Shown here: positions 44,127-54,964 of the stretch, piece by piece
Layout of the letters: every line of letters begins with the position of its first letter
Numbering within the stretch: the stretch's first letter is position 1
Assembly: GCA_001600455.1 (NCBI GenBank)
Contig: BCKC01000002.1
Location: 4,540,171-4,604,170, forward strand
Reading direction: 5' to 3'
Source of the DNA: Endocalyx cinctus
Lineage: Eukaryota; Ascomycota; Sordariomycetes; Amphisphaeriales; Apiosporaceae
Length of the DNA: 64,000 nucleotides
The notes under the pieces: generated by a model
The model's input: only the letters and a program-made list of their open reading frames with translations
Databases searched by the model: none
What the model was told of the DNA's origin: nothing
Program-made: the position numbers and the translations under genes

Positions 44127-46975
44127 CTATATGATAATCCGTTCCAACGAATAGGCCCCAATTTTCTGACTGACGAGGTGTCCCTTTTCTCTCTGTGATC
44201 TCTCCACAACCTCACCTGTTGCTCCGAGTACCTTGTGAAACGAGACAACCTCTGATGTTTTGAGCCCAAACGGCAAAGCCTGCTCGCCCGACTCTTTAAC
44301 GCGAATAGAAATAGGCTTCGTTTTATCCTTTGTCTCTTTCGTTTCGATTTTTATTGACGAGTCGAAAAACTTGACTGCCTCGCCTACAAGACCTCGTAGA
44401 TAGACGGCTTCTTCTAGTCCTTCAAGAGCTGCACTGACTTCAAGTTTAAGTGAGGTAACAAAGTCACTCGAATCATCTCCCGACAGTAATGCATCATTAA
44501 GTAGCCATCCGCCAGGGCCAATTGCATCCACGCAACGGCCTAGCAGATCCGCGAGAAGTTTGATAATCCCGTCGGGAGGTGCATCAATGGTACTATCATT
44601 GTCAAACTCGGTATTATCGAGATACCGTGAAGTCCATGCGCCCTTGACTAGCTCAACCCGTAAGAGGTAGATAAGGGACAGAATCTCTTCTGGCTTGAAG
44701 ATAGAGCGTAGAGCTTTAATCATGGGGATGCTAGGGCAGCTACCGAGCTTTGTGAAAGCCACGGTGAGACCATCCCCACGCATACCCGCATCTTCGTTGA
44801 GATATGAAACTGTTTTCTGGATCTCATCTTCAAGATCGTCTATTTCCATGCCAATATCCCCTAGTTCGGCATCTTCATTTACTATTTCCTGCGTTGACCC
44901 ATCGGCTAGGAGCTTGGGAGGAGGCTTCTTAGGATCCTGGACAAGCTCGAGGCTTCTCATAATTGTACGAATCGTGGTGAGCAGCTCGACAGCCCCTACG
45001 TTCGTTGCACAAAGATAAGCGACAAGGAGTTCTAGAGATGGATCAAGGTTGGCAAGACGTGCAATGAGCTGATCGGCAAGGAACAAGTCGTCTTGTTCGC
45101 TTGCACCAAGCCGATCTCTAAAAGCTGATTTGACGTTTGACAGAGTAAGATGACCTGCGTCCACAAGAAAGTGTATCACGTTGCTCTGTGGCAGCTGGCA
45201 GATGAGTCGAGGGATTGTGGGATCATCTGGTAGGGCGTCATTCCATTGGAATGCTCGGCTGATGGCATACAATATCCATCGCCTATCTACAGCGGGATAT
45301 GATGTTCGAGTTCTTGGCCATTCCCAGGTGGGAAAGGCTTCAGTGGGATTTGATTCATTTGACTCAGTCCCATTTGGAGAGGTTGACTTTTGGATAGGAA
45401 TACCAAACTTCTCGGCTAAGAAAATCTCAAGATTGTAAATATCGTTAGAGTTCAGGAGAGCATCGGCCTTAGCTTCTTCGGCCATCCATGTTTGCCAATA
45501 GTCCCCTCGCATGGATCCTGGAAGGTAGTTGGAAAATACGGATTTCTTAGTTGCACTGTGGGAAACCTGGGGCATATTCCTCTTGGCCGATTGTACCCCA
45601 CGCCCGATTGAATCGATAAGAAGTCCTTCAGCTCGTCGCTTCTTGTTTCTTCGAGCAGGAGCTTCCAATTGAATTGCCACTAGATTAGAGTTGGCAATCG
45701 CAACGGCAAGATCTAAACGAGAAAAATGAGCAACTAAGTGACAGGAGGTCAAAGACGATCCATCCTGGTTGTCCATACTGATATCGACAGAGTGCTGGAG
45801 AGACTTAAAAAACGGGTTGTAAACGCTAAGCTGCGTGTCGGTAGAGAAAAGCAAGGAGTTTCTACTCAAGTGGAAGAACGAATTGATTCCTTCGAGATCC
45901 ATTGCAGAGATAACCTTAGGTAGACTGGCTGTTAAGTCGTGCACCGTCAAGGTTTGACCGCAAAGTTCCAGAAGTGTCCCGCTGTGGATATCAAGGCGAT
46001 AATAGATAGTATTAGATTCTTCCGAGGGAGGCGAAAATATTGGCATGACATGTAGTGTGATAATGCCCTGTCCATACCCTGATACCTTTTGGTTAGGTGA
46101 TAAAATGGAATCGGCAGAACCATCAGTAGATGACAAAAGACCAATGATATGAAAGGTTCGACTTCGCCGATCAGGTACACCAGAGCTCGATATAAGAACG
46201 AAAACTTCAGTCTCGGCATCTTTATTTGCGGATGTAGCGGCCAAAAGGGCTGTAGCTTGCTCCGGATCTCCCTTGAAAATGCCCTTGGTGATTTCTGTGG
46301 TAGTGGCCGAGCCACAGAATTCGATCTTGAAATTTGGTTCGGGTGTAGGGAACTCTTGTTGCAGCGTAGCGGGACTGGATTTCCACTTCTGCTCTAGGTC
46401 TTCGCTATCTAGACAGGAGATCTCACCATCATCTCTCACAACAATAATTGCCTTATTCGACAACACAGACCCAACATATATGACAGGTCGTCCGGGGCCA
46501 AGTTGGAATGATTGGGTGGTTGAAGTTGTTTTACCAGATGTATCGACGTGATCTTTGAACAAGGTAATCCTGTAAACTTCGTTTTCATGGATTGCAGCGT
46601 AGGTATACCTCGTAATATCTCCTGAACTGGGGTCTTTTTGCCTGATTGAGATTATGGGACAGGAAATGCGGGAAGGTGGTGGGATAGGATATGAGGTGAT
46701 GAGTCGCGCAGAAGAAACCTATGAAGAAGTGATTAGACAAGGACTTTGAGAGAATTATTTTCATCTAATTCGACACGAGGAGTTTAAAATCTTACATCAT
46801 AGATATTTACAGCCTCCCCATCGATGCCCACCGTCAATTCAGTTCTCTTCCTCTTCCTAGATCCAGGTCTTGAACCATACACTTCACCAACGATATAGCG
46901 ACCGGTGATTGGATCAAGAGGTCTCGGAAGATTTGCCAAGACATATGGCTCTTGAATCTGAAAATGAGAGGCCAT
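44127..46975 (-). CDS. Utp8-like small-subunit processome (t-UTP/UtpA) protein
   Basis: Two exons on the minus strand, 46975-46796 and 46718-44127, give 923 residues. The N-terminus (FQIQEPYVLANLPRPLDPIT, RYIVGEVYGS, RKRKRTELTVGIDGEAVNIY, then SSARLITSYPIPPPSRISCP) matches the opening I associate with fungal Utp8 proteins. The first half is beta-rich, as expected for a propeller; the second half is helical (about 600-850). Yeast Utp8 works in the nucleolus in early 18S pre-rRNA transcription and processing and has also been linked to tRNA export. Length is greater than the yeast protein (713). It shares a divergent promoter with the Elg1-like gene. The gene structure is firm; the family name is moderately sure. 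Confidence 0.75.
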
Positions 46976-47641
46976 TTCAATTATGTACAGATCAAGAGCG
47001 GGCTACTTTGTAGCGTCTTTTATCGGTATGACTTGGTTCACCTGTGAATGAAGCTGTAGAAGCTCAAGAAAAAAAAAAAAGTTTCTAGTATCGGTAAATA
47101 CACTAAGAAAGCTCCGATAAGTACATTAACCTAGCAGATTAGTAGACTATTAGTGGGTTTCCCTTCTGAAAATTAACTCCGGGGTTTACCCGACGATAAG
47201 ATAATGAATGCTAGTGTCAAACTCTTTCCAATCAGTCAGCCAGCAGCCAGTAAGTACTTAATTAGGCTTAGCTTCTTGGTTCGATCTTAGATGTATTAAT
47301 TGATATGGGGCAGTCGCGGACAAAACGCGCTCAGAAATAACTACGCGACTTACCCGTGCAGAACTGATTGTTTTAAGGGCAATAGCGTCATGTCACTTTC
47401 TTAAAGTCACCAACTACCTTCATATATAATAGTCTTCAACAAATAATTGATATATACCTACTGGTCATTCCCTATATAATTCAATGATCATTATTCTCTA
47501 AGTCACATTTTTTTCATACCTTTTTTTTCTAACTCTATAAATATTTAAATTTTTAAATCCATTACTGAATAATCTCAAATGCTATCCCCATCTAACATTC
47601 TACTTTGAGAGCATATCATCGTCTTGGGTGATATTATCACC
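46976..47641. promoter_or_regulatory. Divergent promoter, Utp8-like / Elg1-like
   Basis: 666 bp between two divergent start codons, so both promoters must lie here or inside transcribed leaders. The Elg1 side has ACGCG elements (listed separately) and then a T-rich, pyrimidine-biased leader before CACCATGA. Confidence 0.7.
47325..47351. promoter_or_regulatory. Paired ACGCG elements (MCB-like) upstream of the Elg1-like gene
   Basis: ACGCGC at 47325-47330 and TACGCGACTT at 47342-47351, about 290-317 bp upstream of the start codon. A third CGCG core lies at 47315-47318. The 10-mer is identical to the one upstream of the Dpb11-like gene. MBF-type control is inferred. Confidence 0.45.
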
Positions 47642-50600
47642 ATGAGTACGGCGATAATGAACCTCAACGCTGACAAGAAGATTCATCCTTTTTTTACTAC
47701 TCCAAAGCCTCAGGCAGCCCCTACCACTTCTGTTTCCTTGCTTCCTGTTACACCCGACCCCTCTTGTAGTCCCGCCTCCGATCAGGTGCTGGATCCTACA
47801 AACCCTACAGATACGAATGAAGATGTTGGTGATCTTAAACTCGGTGATGATATCTCCAATCAGAGAAAGAGGAAGCGCTGCGCGACTGAGTTACCTATCA
47901 CCACTGTCAACTCTGTCCGCAATGAAGAGGAGGATGGGTCTAAGGGTCTAATTAAAAACTCTAGGGTCAAGCGTCAATCAAGTGCTTCGATTGTCAACGG
48001 TAATATCACCGACCATTTTCGTCATCAGGGATCCCACGAAAATAACACGAGTACCGACGCAACTTCCATTATACCTCACGTCCATCCTGAAACAGAGGAC
48101 TGTACTCAATTAGACCAAACCCAGCCGTCGAACTGTACTGTCAAGAACGAAACAACAAAATCAAATAGCTCAGAAACTCCTCAGAAGCCACAGAAGCTAT
48201 TAAAGTTCAACCCCAGGACTGGAACAATCGGATCTCCGCCGAAACCGAAACCTACTTCTCCTGCAACAGATACAACTGATTCCAAAGTTAACTCTAAAAG
48301 AGGACGAAAAGCAAAAGTGAAACAACGTATCATCAAGCTACGTTACGGAGAGGACGAGTCGACAAGAGAAAGCGTTGGCCAGCGAATTGAAAATGTGATC
48401 GCTGGGCTAACAAGGATTGAATCACCATCCTACGTGGTGACAAGGGTTCCGAAATCACCGTCTGATACCAGTAATACCAACGACCCACCTACCGGAAAAC
48501 CTACGATCGTTAAGAAAAGAGGAAGACCAAGAAAGAGCGACGTAGGAGCAAAAACCTCTCATCCGTTCTTCCTAGGCAAAGTAAAAGCCAACCCACCCAC
48601 GGAAGATAAGGACGAAAAGCCACCAAAAAGAAATACGGTTCTGACATCGACTCCCTGCTCTCCCAAGAGAACTCAAGCATTTCCATCCAAATTCAATATG
48701 CCGCCTCCTGGTATACGATCCAGTGCAAACAATCACAAATTTCCTGGGATGCGACACCCTTCTTGGCCGTGGTGCGGGATGACGCATGTCCGCGGCGACA
48801 CGCCTATTATCTCGCATGACGGCGGCAACGTGTTCTCAGAAAACGTTACTCGTAGGCGGAAAGCAAAAGGACGTGAAATTCAGTTGCGCGATGAGGAGAA
48901 TATCCTCTCTAAGATGACTTCGGATTTACACGTCGCCAGTATCACTGAGCAGTTGAAGTTAATGAGCAGTAACGATTTTGAAGAGCCGTCACCGATATTG
49001 CGCGTTCCTACAAGACATTTCGAAAGCGGGAAGAGACTTCAGGAAAGAATCACTAGTGAACTGAAAATGCTGAAACAAGAAAAGGCAACTTCCAGAGTAC
49101 ACCCAGCAATATCACATGCCTACGACTCTATTCGTACGGCTCTATCTTCTTTCGATAGGGCGACTTGTGAAAATATGGCATGGGCACAGAAATATGCGCC
49201 GTCATCTGCAGATCATGTTCTTCAATCTGGCCGTGAGGCAATCCTTCTACGCGATTGGCTTCAAGCACTCAAAGTTCAATCAGTAGATACTGGTACTTCC
49301 TCCGACGGCACCTCGAAATCAAAGATTGCCCTGACAGAGAAGAAGAAGCGCAAACGCAAGAAGCTTGAGGGGTTCGTCATTTCCAGTGACGAAGAGGAAA
49401 TGGACGAGATCTCTGACTCGGAGATGGATTGGCTTCCAAATGGCAGTCAGGGTAGCGCAAAGAAGACGGTTGTTAGATCCAGCGCGATACCCGGTCGTAT
49501 TGCAAAAGACGGTGGCCGTTTAACGAATGCCGTCGTCATTAGCGGCCCACATGGCTGTGGCAAAACTGCTACTGTATACGCTATTGCCAAGGAGCTTGAT
49601 TACGAGGTGTTCGAGATTAACCCTGGCGCGCGACGGACTGGAAAAGACATATTCGAAAAAGTTGGTGATATGACACAAAACCATCTTGTCCAGCAACAGA
49701 AGGGAATCGCCAAAGAAGATGATGCTGCAGAAGACCAAGTCTCCCTAGACTTGAAGGCTGGCAAACAAGGAATGATGACCTCCTTCTTCAAGCCAAAGAC
49801 AGTCAAAGCCGATAAATCGGATCCTAGTTCAACTCTCCCCCCGTCGACGGAACCTCCTAGCTCGAAAGAAGCCAAGAAATCAGCTACTACCCAAAAACAA
49901 TCTCTAATCTTGTTGGAGGAGATTGATGTTCTATATGAAGAAGACAAGCAGTTTTGGACAACCGTTATCAGCATGATGTCACAGTCAAAGCGCCCTTTTA
50001 TTATGACATGCAATGATGAAGCTCTAGTGCCATTGCATAGCCTGAACTTGCATGGTATATTCCGTTTCTCTAATCCTCCAAGAGATCTTGCAGTAGATCA
50101 TTTACTGCTAATCGCAGCCAACGAAGGCCACGTGCTGCGAAGACAGTCCGTCGAAGCTCTGTACGACTCACGATGCGGTGATCTCCGTGCCTCGATCACA
50201 GAACTGAATTATTGGTGTCAGATTGGTGTGGGAGATATACGCGGTGGTTGGAATTGGTTCTACCCAAGATGGCCAAAGGGTCACGACATCGACGAAGAGG
50301 GAAATATTATCCGAGTAGTCAGCGAAGATGCGTATCATACCGCTATGGGCTGGCTTAACAGAGATTCTACTCAGATTATGGCGTCTTCACGCTCGATGGA
50401 AGAAGAATTTCACCACCAAGCCTGGGAGTTCTGGGGTCTGGATATCCTCGACTCCAGATTTCAGGGTGATTTCTCAACTTGGGTTCAAGAGGCGTCTAGT
50501 CAGGCACATACTCGTCAAGATCGTTTAGGTATCCTTGAATCTCTAGATGCGCTCATGGAGTCGATGAGCGATTCCGATTTGGTCGGAGCGCATACCTTCG

Positions 50601-51349
50601 CTACATCTCATCAGATCCCCCTGGATGCTACCGTTCCCGATACAACCACGAAGAACAAAGAAGACCTTGTTATTGGTCGCCAGCTCATTGACGCCCATCC
50701 TCTACATCGTTACAGTACCACATCCTTAGGTCTATCGTTCTCTACGAAGAGGCCTGCGCAAATGGAAATGCAGGCTAGCCAGGCACCACTTGGTTCTCTA
50801 CTTCCATTCAAACCGATTGATGAGACACGTACTATGAAAGATATCAAGCAACATCTCAGCAGCATATCGCAGACCGAAGATCAAATCAGCCGTAAAGACT
50901 TCAGTGTCGCGTTTGATCCAATTGCCGTTTCAGACAAGGTGATGACGGGTGGCTTCTTAGATCCTTCGGTATTTGATCGAACCATGGTGATGATTACTCT
51001 GGACGTGGCCCCATACGTCAGAAATATCGTATCTTATGACCAAAGACTTCAACAAGAACGTCTTCTTCGTAGCGACCTTCTGAGTCAAGGTGGGAAACCT
51101 ACCAAGAAGCGAATGCGGCAAACGAGAAGCGCTCTTTCAGCCCTAGAAGGGGGCTCCCGAGCGAGTGTGAGAAGAGAAAAATATTTCTCAGCCGAGCTCA
51201 ACCCCTATCTTGTTTTGCGTACAGGTGGAAGCGGTTGGGATACAGCTTATGTGCAATTAATTGCACAGTCTCAGCTCCCCTCTTCTATCAATTCTCTAGA
51301 GGAAGTTGGGGACAACTCTAACGGAGAAATAGACACTGGTTCTGAGTAG
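47642..51349 (+). CDS. Elg1/ATAD5-like RFC-type AAA+ ATPase (PCNA unloader)
   Basis: Large subunit of an alternative clamp-loader complex which, with Rfc2-5, unloads PCNA from DNA after replication; nuclear. Single exon, 1235 residues. The start is the ATG at 47642 in a good context (CACCATGA); the frame upstream offers only a TTG. Near the N-terminus is KKIHPFFTT, a PIP-box-like PCNA-binding motif. A disordered, basic region with AT-hook-like KKRGRPRK follows. The AAA+ core starts around WAQKYAPSSADHVL (about 518), with Walker A GPHGCGKT (about 635-642) and Walker B LILLEEIDVLYEED (about 754-767). KRPFIMTCND follows as sensor 1. The long insertion between Walker A and B has a second TSFFKPK-type motif. 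The C-terminal part (about 900-1235) is the RFC-box/collar region. Confidence 0.92.
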   Translation: MSTAIMNLNADKKIHPFFTTPKPQAAPTTSVSLLPVTPDPSCSPASDQVLDPTNPTDTNEDVGDLKLGDDISNQRKRKRCATELPITTVNSVRNEEEDGSKGLIKNSRVKRQSSASIVNGNITDHFRHQGSHENNTSTDATSIIPHVHPETEDCTQLDQTQPSNCTVKNETTKSNSSETPQKPQKLLKFNPRTGTIGSPPKPKPTSPATDTTDSKVNSKRGRKAKVKQRIIKLRYGEDESTRESVGQRIENVIAGLTRIESPSYVVTRVPKSPSDTSNTNDPPTGKPTIVKKRGRPRKSDVGAKTSHPFFLGKVKANPPTEDKDEKPPKRNTVLTSTPCSPKRTQAFPSKFNMPPPGIRSSANNHKFPGMRHPSWPWCGMTHVRGDTPIISHDGGNVFSENVTRRRKAKGREIQLRDEENILSKMTSDLHVASITEQLKLMSSNDFEEPSPILRVPTRHFESGKRLQERITSELKMLKQEKATSRVHPAISHAYDSIRTALSSFDRATCENMAWAQKYAPSSADHVLQSGREAILLRDWLQALKVQSVDTGTSSDGTSKSKIALTEKKKRKRKKLEGFVISSDEEEMDEISDSEMDWLPNGSQGSAKKTVVRSSAIPGRIAKDGGRLTNAVVISGPHGCGKTATVYAIAKELDYEVFEINPGARRTGKDIFEKVGDMTQNHLVQQQKGIAKEDDAAEDQVSLDLKAGKQGMMTSFFKPKTVKADKSDPSSTLPPSTEPPSSKEAKKSATTQKQSLILLEEIDVLYEEDKQFWTTVISMMSQSKRPFIMTCNDEALVPLHSLNLHGIFRFSNPPRDLAVDHLLLIAANEGHVLRRQSVEALYDSRCGDLRASITELNYWCQIGVGDIRGGWNWFYPRWPKGHDIDEEGNIIRVVSEDAYHTAMGWLNRDSTQIMASSRSMEEEFHHQAWEFWGLDILDSRFQGDFSTWVQEASSQAHTRQDRLGILESLDALMESMSDSDLVGAHTFATSHQIPLDATVPDTTTKNKEDLVIGRQLIDAHPLHRYSTTSLGLSFSTKRPAQMEMQASQAPLGSLLPFKPIDETRTMKDIKQHLSSISQTEDQISRKDFSVAFDPIAVSDKVMTGGFLDPSVFDRTMVMITLDVAPYVRNIVSYDQRLQQERLLRSDLLSQGGKPTKKRMRQTRSALSALEGGSRASVRREKYFSAELNPYLVLRTGGSGWDTAYVQLIAQSQLPSSINSLEEVGDNSNGEIDTGSE

Positions 51350-53864
51350 ATTCCATTTATCTTGCTTTCGGGGACCACCTGGTTCTGTACATACTGAAGA
51401 CCTTATCGGTTGCTAAGATGTACACCTTTCTCATGAAAAAAAAAAAAAAAAAAAACTTTTATTTGGTAACTAATTTAATGCATTGCGACGGCGAAAAGGT
51501 GGAGGGAGGAATGGCTATCTACACTTGATGATCCCTTAACTCTTCCTGTACATTTACAACAGATATCACTTGCATATAGAGCTTCCCGGCTAGACCACCG
51601 GAATTACATTCATACTCGTACTTATTTATCAGAGTTCATCCTGCCATCTTCGTCTTGGTTTTATCTCGTGACCTCGTCATGTTAAGTTACATCAGTGACT
51701 GCTTACTAATGACTTTTTATGAAGGAGTGAGTTTTTCGAATGATAAATATCTAAAGATAGCACTGCGTCAGTAGGGGGAATGTTCCGGCGTGGTCTTAAG
51801 GATGGTACTGGGCTCTTTACACCATGCATTCTTGATTATTGCAAAGGCATAGCGTAACTATTTAATTGGCCATACCGATACTTATTAATGCAAAGAAAGT
51901 CCCATAAATGCGGAATAATGACCTGTCAATGTTTCAAAAGAAAGTCGTATGTGATAGACGCATTACACAACGCTGCAAGGTCCAAAAGTAGAGAAAAGAA
52001 AAGAAAAGAAAAACTTTTTTTTCCTAAATTAAGTATCTAGGTTAGGTAAGTAAGCATGTTTATGATTACTAGTCAGTTAGCCCATGGGTCAGGTCTGTTC
52101 CATTGTGATACATCTCATTGCCTGTAGATACCCGTCTGACTCTTTGGTAGAATCTACTACCGCGAGAGCAATCATACGAGAGACGAATGACGACCGATCC
52201 ATAACTCATTTTTTTTCTCTCGTTTCTGTCATAGGTTAGAAAATAATTCCTAGAAAAAATTTTTCTGACCGGTATCGGTGATGGTCTAAATATTCGCTAT
52301 CCTCGTACACTTACCTGTAAGTACCCTACGGAAACTTCTCTATATTGGATCTTTACGTCCATCCCTATCTAACTTTATCTCAATGACCTGAGATAACCCC
52401 ATCGTTATTATATGTCACTGTTACCTGTATGGGTTAATATAGATATGTCATGAAATAACTACCAGCACATGGATCATTTGAGAAGCCTTAAACCAAGCTC
52501 TTGTGAGATGGCAGGACAAGCATTAACAAATGAATGACTTCGCAATGCCTCTACAAAACTGGTCGATGTAGGTGTGCTCATTTCTTCTTCTCATTCTTGC
52601 TCAATACAATATAGTGGGAAAGGCGCGATTAATCAGGCGGTTGCTTTTGCCCCGTCAACAGCAGCCATCCGAACATGGGCGATTTTAACGCTGGCCCGAT
52701 CTACCAACGATTCCTGCCCACGTACTCTGGATGTTTTTTTTTTTTTTTCTTATGTGAAATGCCATTCTTTGCAGGTGACCACAGGTTATTTCTTTTGTTG
52801 ATTTCGGCTGCGGAATCTCGCCTATCTCCGCAGGCAGCAGACGGAAGGGCGGGCGACGCGGAAGCAGGATCCCGTTCCCCGGGTCGCACGGAAGAGAAGC
52901 ATAACGTAAACTGGGCCGGAGCAGGCGTGGTGAGCCGCTTGGTGGAAATTATATTTTGACAAGCAAGCCTCTTCTGTCAAATGAGTAACGACCTCGTCTC
53001 TGCACTGGGTACTGTTTCCGAGTTAGTGACACTGAGTCGATCAACCTCGAGCTGCTTGCCCGAATGATCATGGGTTCGTTCCACAGGGACGAAGCCGTGA
53101 GTGACACGTGTAAATGAACGTATTGACCTAGGTGAATAAATTTTCTTTCTTTCTTTTCTTTGAAAATATGACGATGATTCATACAGTGTAAAGCAATCTG
53201 GTTAATTACACAATAGTAAAGGCCCTCGATGATTTTAGATGCAGTAACTGAACATTACGTAACTTACCCCTAATTATATCCAAGAACTCAAGTTTTACCT
53301 TTTTCTCAACTAGGAAACTGGACAAGTGCTGATTTGATCGATCGAATAAATTCAACGGGAGTGATTACCGTGTACGTGCTTTTTCTTTTTCTTTCTTTCT
53401 CGTTATCCTAGTATATTTGTGTAAAGTAACCCACATACGCGCTAGAATTTGGAAATTTTCTAAAGCCTGGGTCCTAATTCGCGGAATGCTGTGATGTACA
53501 AACCCTCCCCTCTATGGATGAAATCAGTACGGACCCGGCCTCGATACTACGGGACGGGCCTCTGAGAAAGAAAAAAAAAAAAAACAAGAAACGAAACGGA
53601 AAAAGAAAAGAACAGGCGCCAAAAGATTGATGAGCGAAATCGGCAAGAAGACGATAAAAGAAAAAAAAAGTGTACTTATAGATGAGCATTTCTCTCCTCT
53701 CATCCTCTATCGTAATGGAATGCAGAACTAATTTAGTTCAACTATTTACTGAATTCCCCTAGCACTCAAACTAAAGAATATCATACCTCCAACCTGACCT
53801 TCCCATATATGCCACTGGCTTTCGTACATATGATAGTTTCAGTAACTACACCGAACCTTTCAAC
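51350..53864. other. 2.5-kb spacer
   Basis: No gene recognised. A run of 20 A lies at 51436-51455, shortly after the Elg1-like stop, and A/T runs recur near 52,736 and 53,571. There is a GC-richer island at about 52,800-52,940 with only short ORFs. The right end should hold the promoter of the SnoaL-like gene. Confidence 0.55.
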
Positions 53865-54964
53865 ATGACGTCTCCCCAAGACCCACAGACTAAGCGGTAC
53901 CTGAACATCAACGGTGGCCCCGAAGACCTCCTGGACCGACTTGCCGTCTCGGAACTATGCAAGGGGTGGCCCGTGTACCGGGACGCCTCCGAGTGGAAGA
54001 ACTTCCGCTCCCTCTTCTCCAAGGATGCTTACGTGTGGACCAGTAAGTCATTATGTTTTTTTTTTTTTTCTTAATCTTTTATGTCATGGAATGAGCCCTA
54101 AATATGATCTACGGTGTATTTTTTGGGGGCTGGTTAAGGTTTTAGACTACATGGACCAACCTAGTGGAGGAGAAAAAAAATAAAGTTGCGATAACTAACG
54201 AGACGAGCAATATAGCCTGGAGTAAACGTCAGTCAATTGACGGTTTCATCCAAAAGTCCAAAGAAGGGAAAGCCAACGGCGACTTCATCATGCACCGCGA
54301 GTGCGGCACCGCCGTAGACCTGAACCCATCCACGCGCCGGGCGGTCGGCAAGATGAAGGCGACGATCACGCAGCGGTTCGTATTCCCGGTACCGACGCCG
54401 GCGATAACAACGATGCGGGGATCTTCTACCTCACCGGCCGTCGTATCGCCGGCTTCGTCGGTAGTAGAGCCTTTGGTGTTCGACGTAGACTGCGACTGCC
54501 GCTTCCACTTCTTCTGCTACTACGAGGAGCCGGCCGAGGGCGAGGAGGGCAGGGGCGCGTGGCGGGTCAAGTACGTGAAGCTGATCTACGACAAGGACAA
54601 GGTCGTGCCCGTCGACGGCAAGACGGTCCCGACTTTTTCGCGCGACGCCCTCGAGCGCTACCCCCGCGGGTACCGGTACCTCGGCGCGGCGCAGAGCGCG
54701 CTCGGCCACGATATCGACGCGCACCTGCCGACGTGCCAGGGAGGCGAGCGGAGCTTCGAGCACGCCGTCTGGCTCGACTTGTTCGACAAGATGGAGATGT
54801 GGCTGAGGGGGGACGAGGACGTCGATCTCACGAGCCTCCCCGACGGCGTACTTAACGGCTCGCAGGAGAAGAATGGAAAGACTTATCATCACGCTAAGAA
54901 CGGGAACGGGAACGGGGCGGTGAACGGGAACGGGTTATTTCGCAATGGATTTCACAGTCATTGA
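53865..54964 (+). CDS. SnoaL-like (NTF2 fold) domain protein
   Basis: Two exons, 53865-54042 and 54216-54964, give 308 residues. The opening RYLNINGGPEDLLDRLAVSE and YRDASEWKNFRSLFSKDAYV, then QSIDGFIQKSKEGKANGDFI followed by MHRECGTAVDL, and KMKATITQRF are characteristic of a common ascomycete family annotated as SnoaL-like. DVDCDCRFHFFCYY and KVVPVDGKTVPTFSRDALER follow, then YPRGYRYLGAAQ. NTF2-fold proteins may be cyclases, isomerases or non-enzymatic; I see no residue set that decides this. It carries a Ser/Thr/Pro insertion (about 112-134) and an Asn-Gly-rich C-terminal tail not needed for the fold. Exon 2 is unusually GC-rich compared with its surroundings. The 173-bp intron contains a poly-T run (about 54,056-54,070). 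Confidence 0.85.

Noticed and set aside
47624..47641. Upstream extension of the Elg1-like frame beginning at TTG
   Set aside because: A TTG start is unlikely here; the ATG at 47642 has a good context and precedes the conserved PIP-like motif.
54301..54892. Long open frames overlapping SnoaL exon 2 on both strands
   Set aside because: Arg-rich and Val/Leu-rich shadows of a GC-rich exon; the sense frame alone matches a known family and splices correctly.
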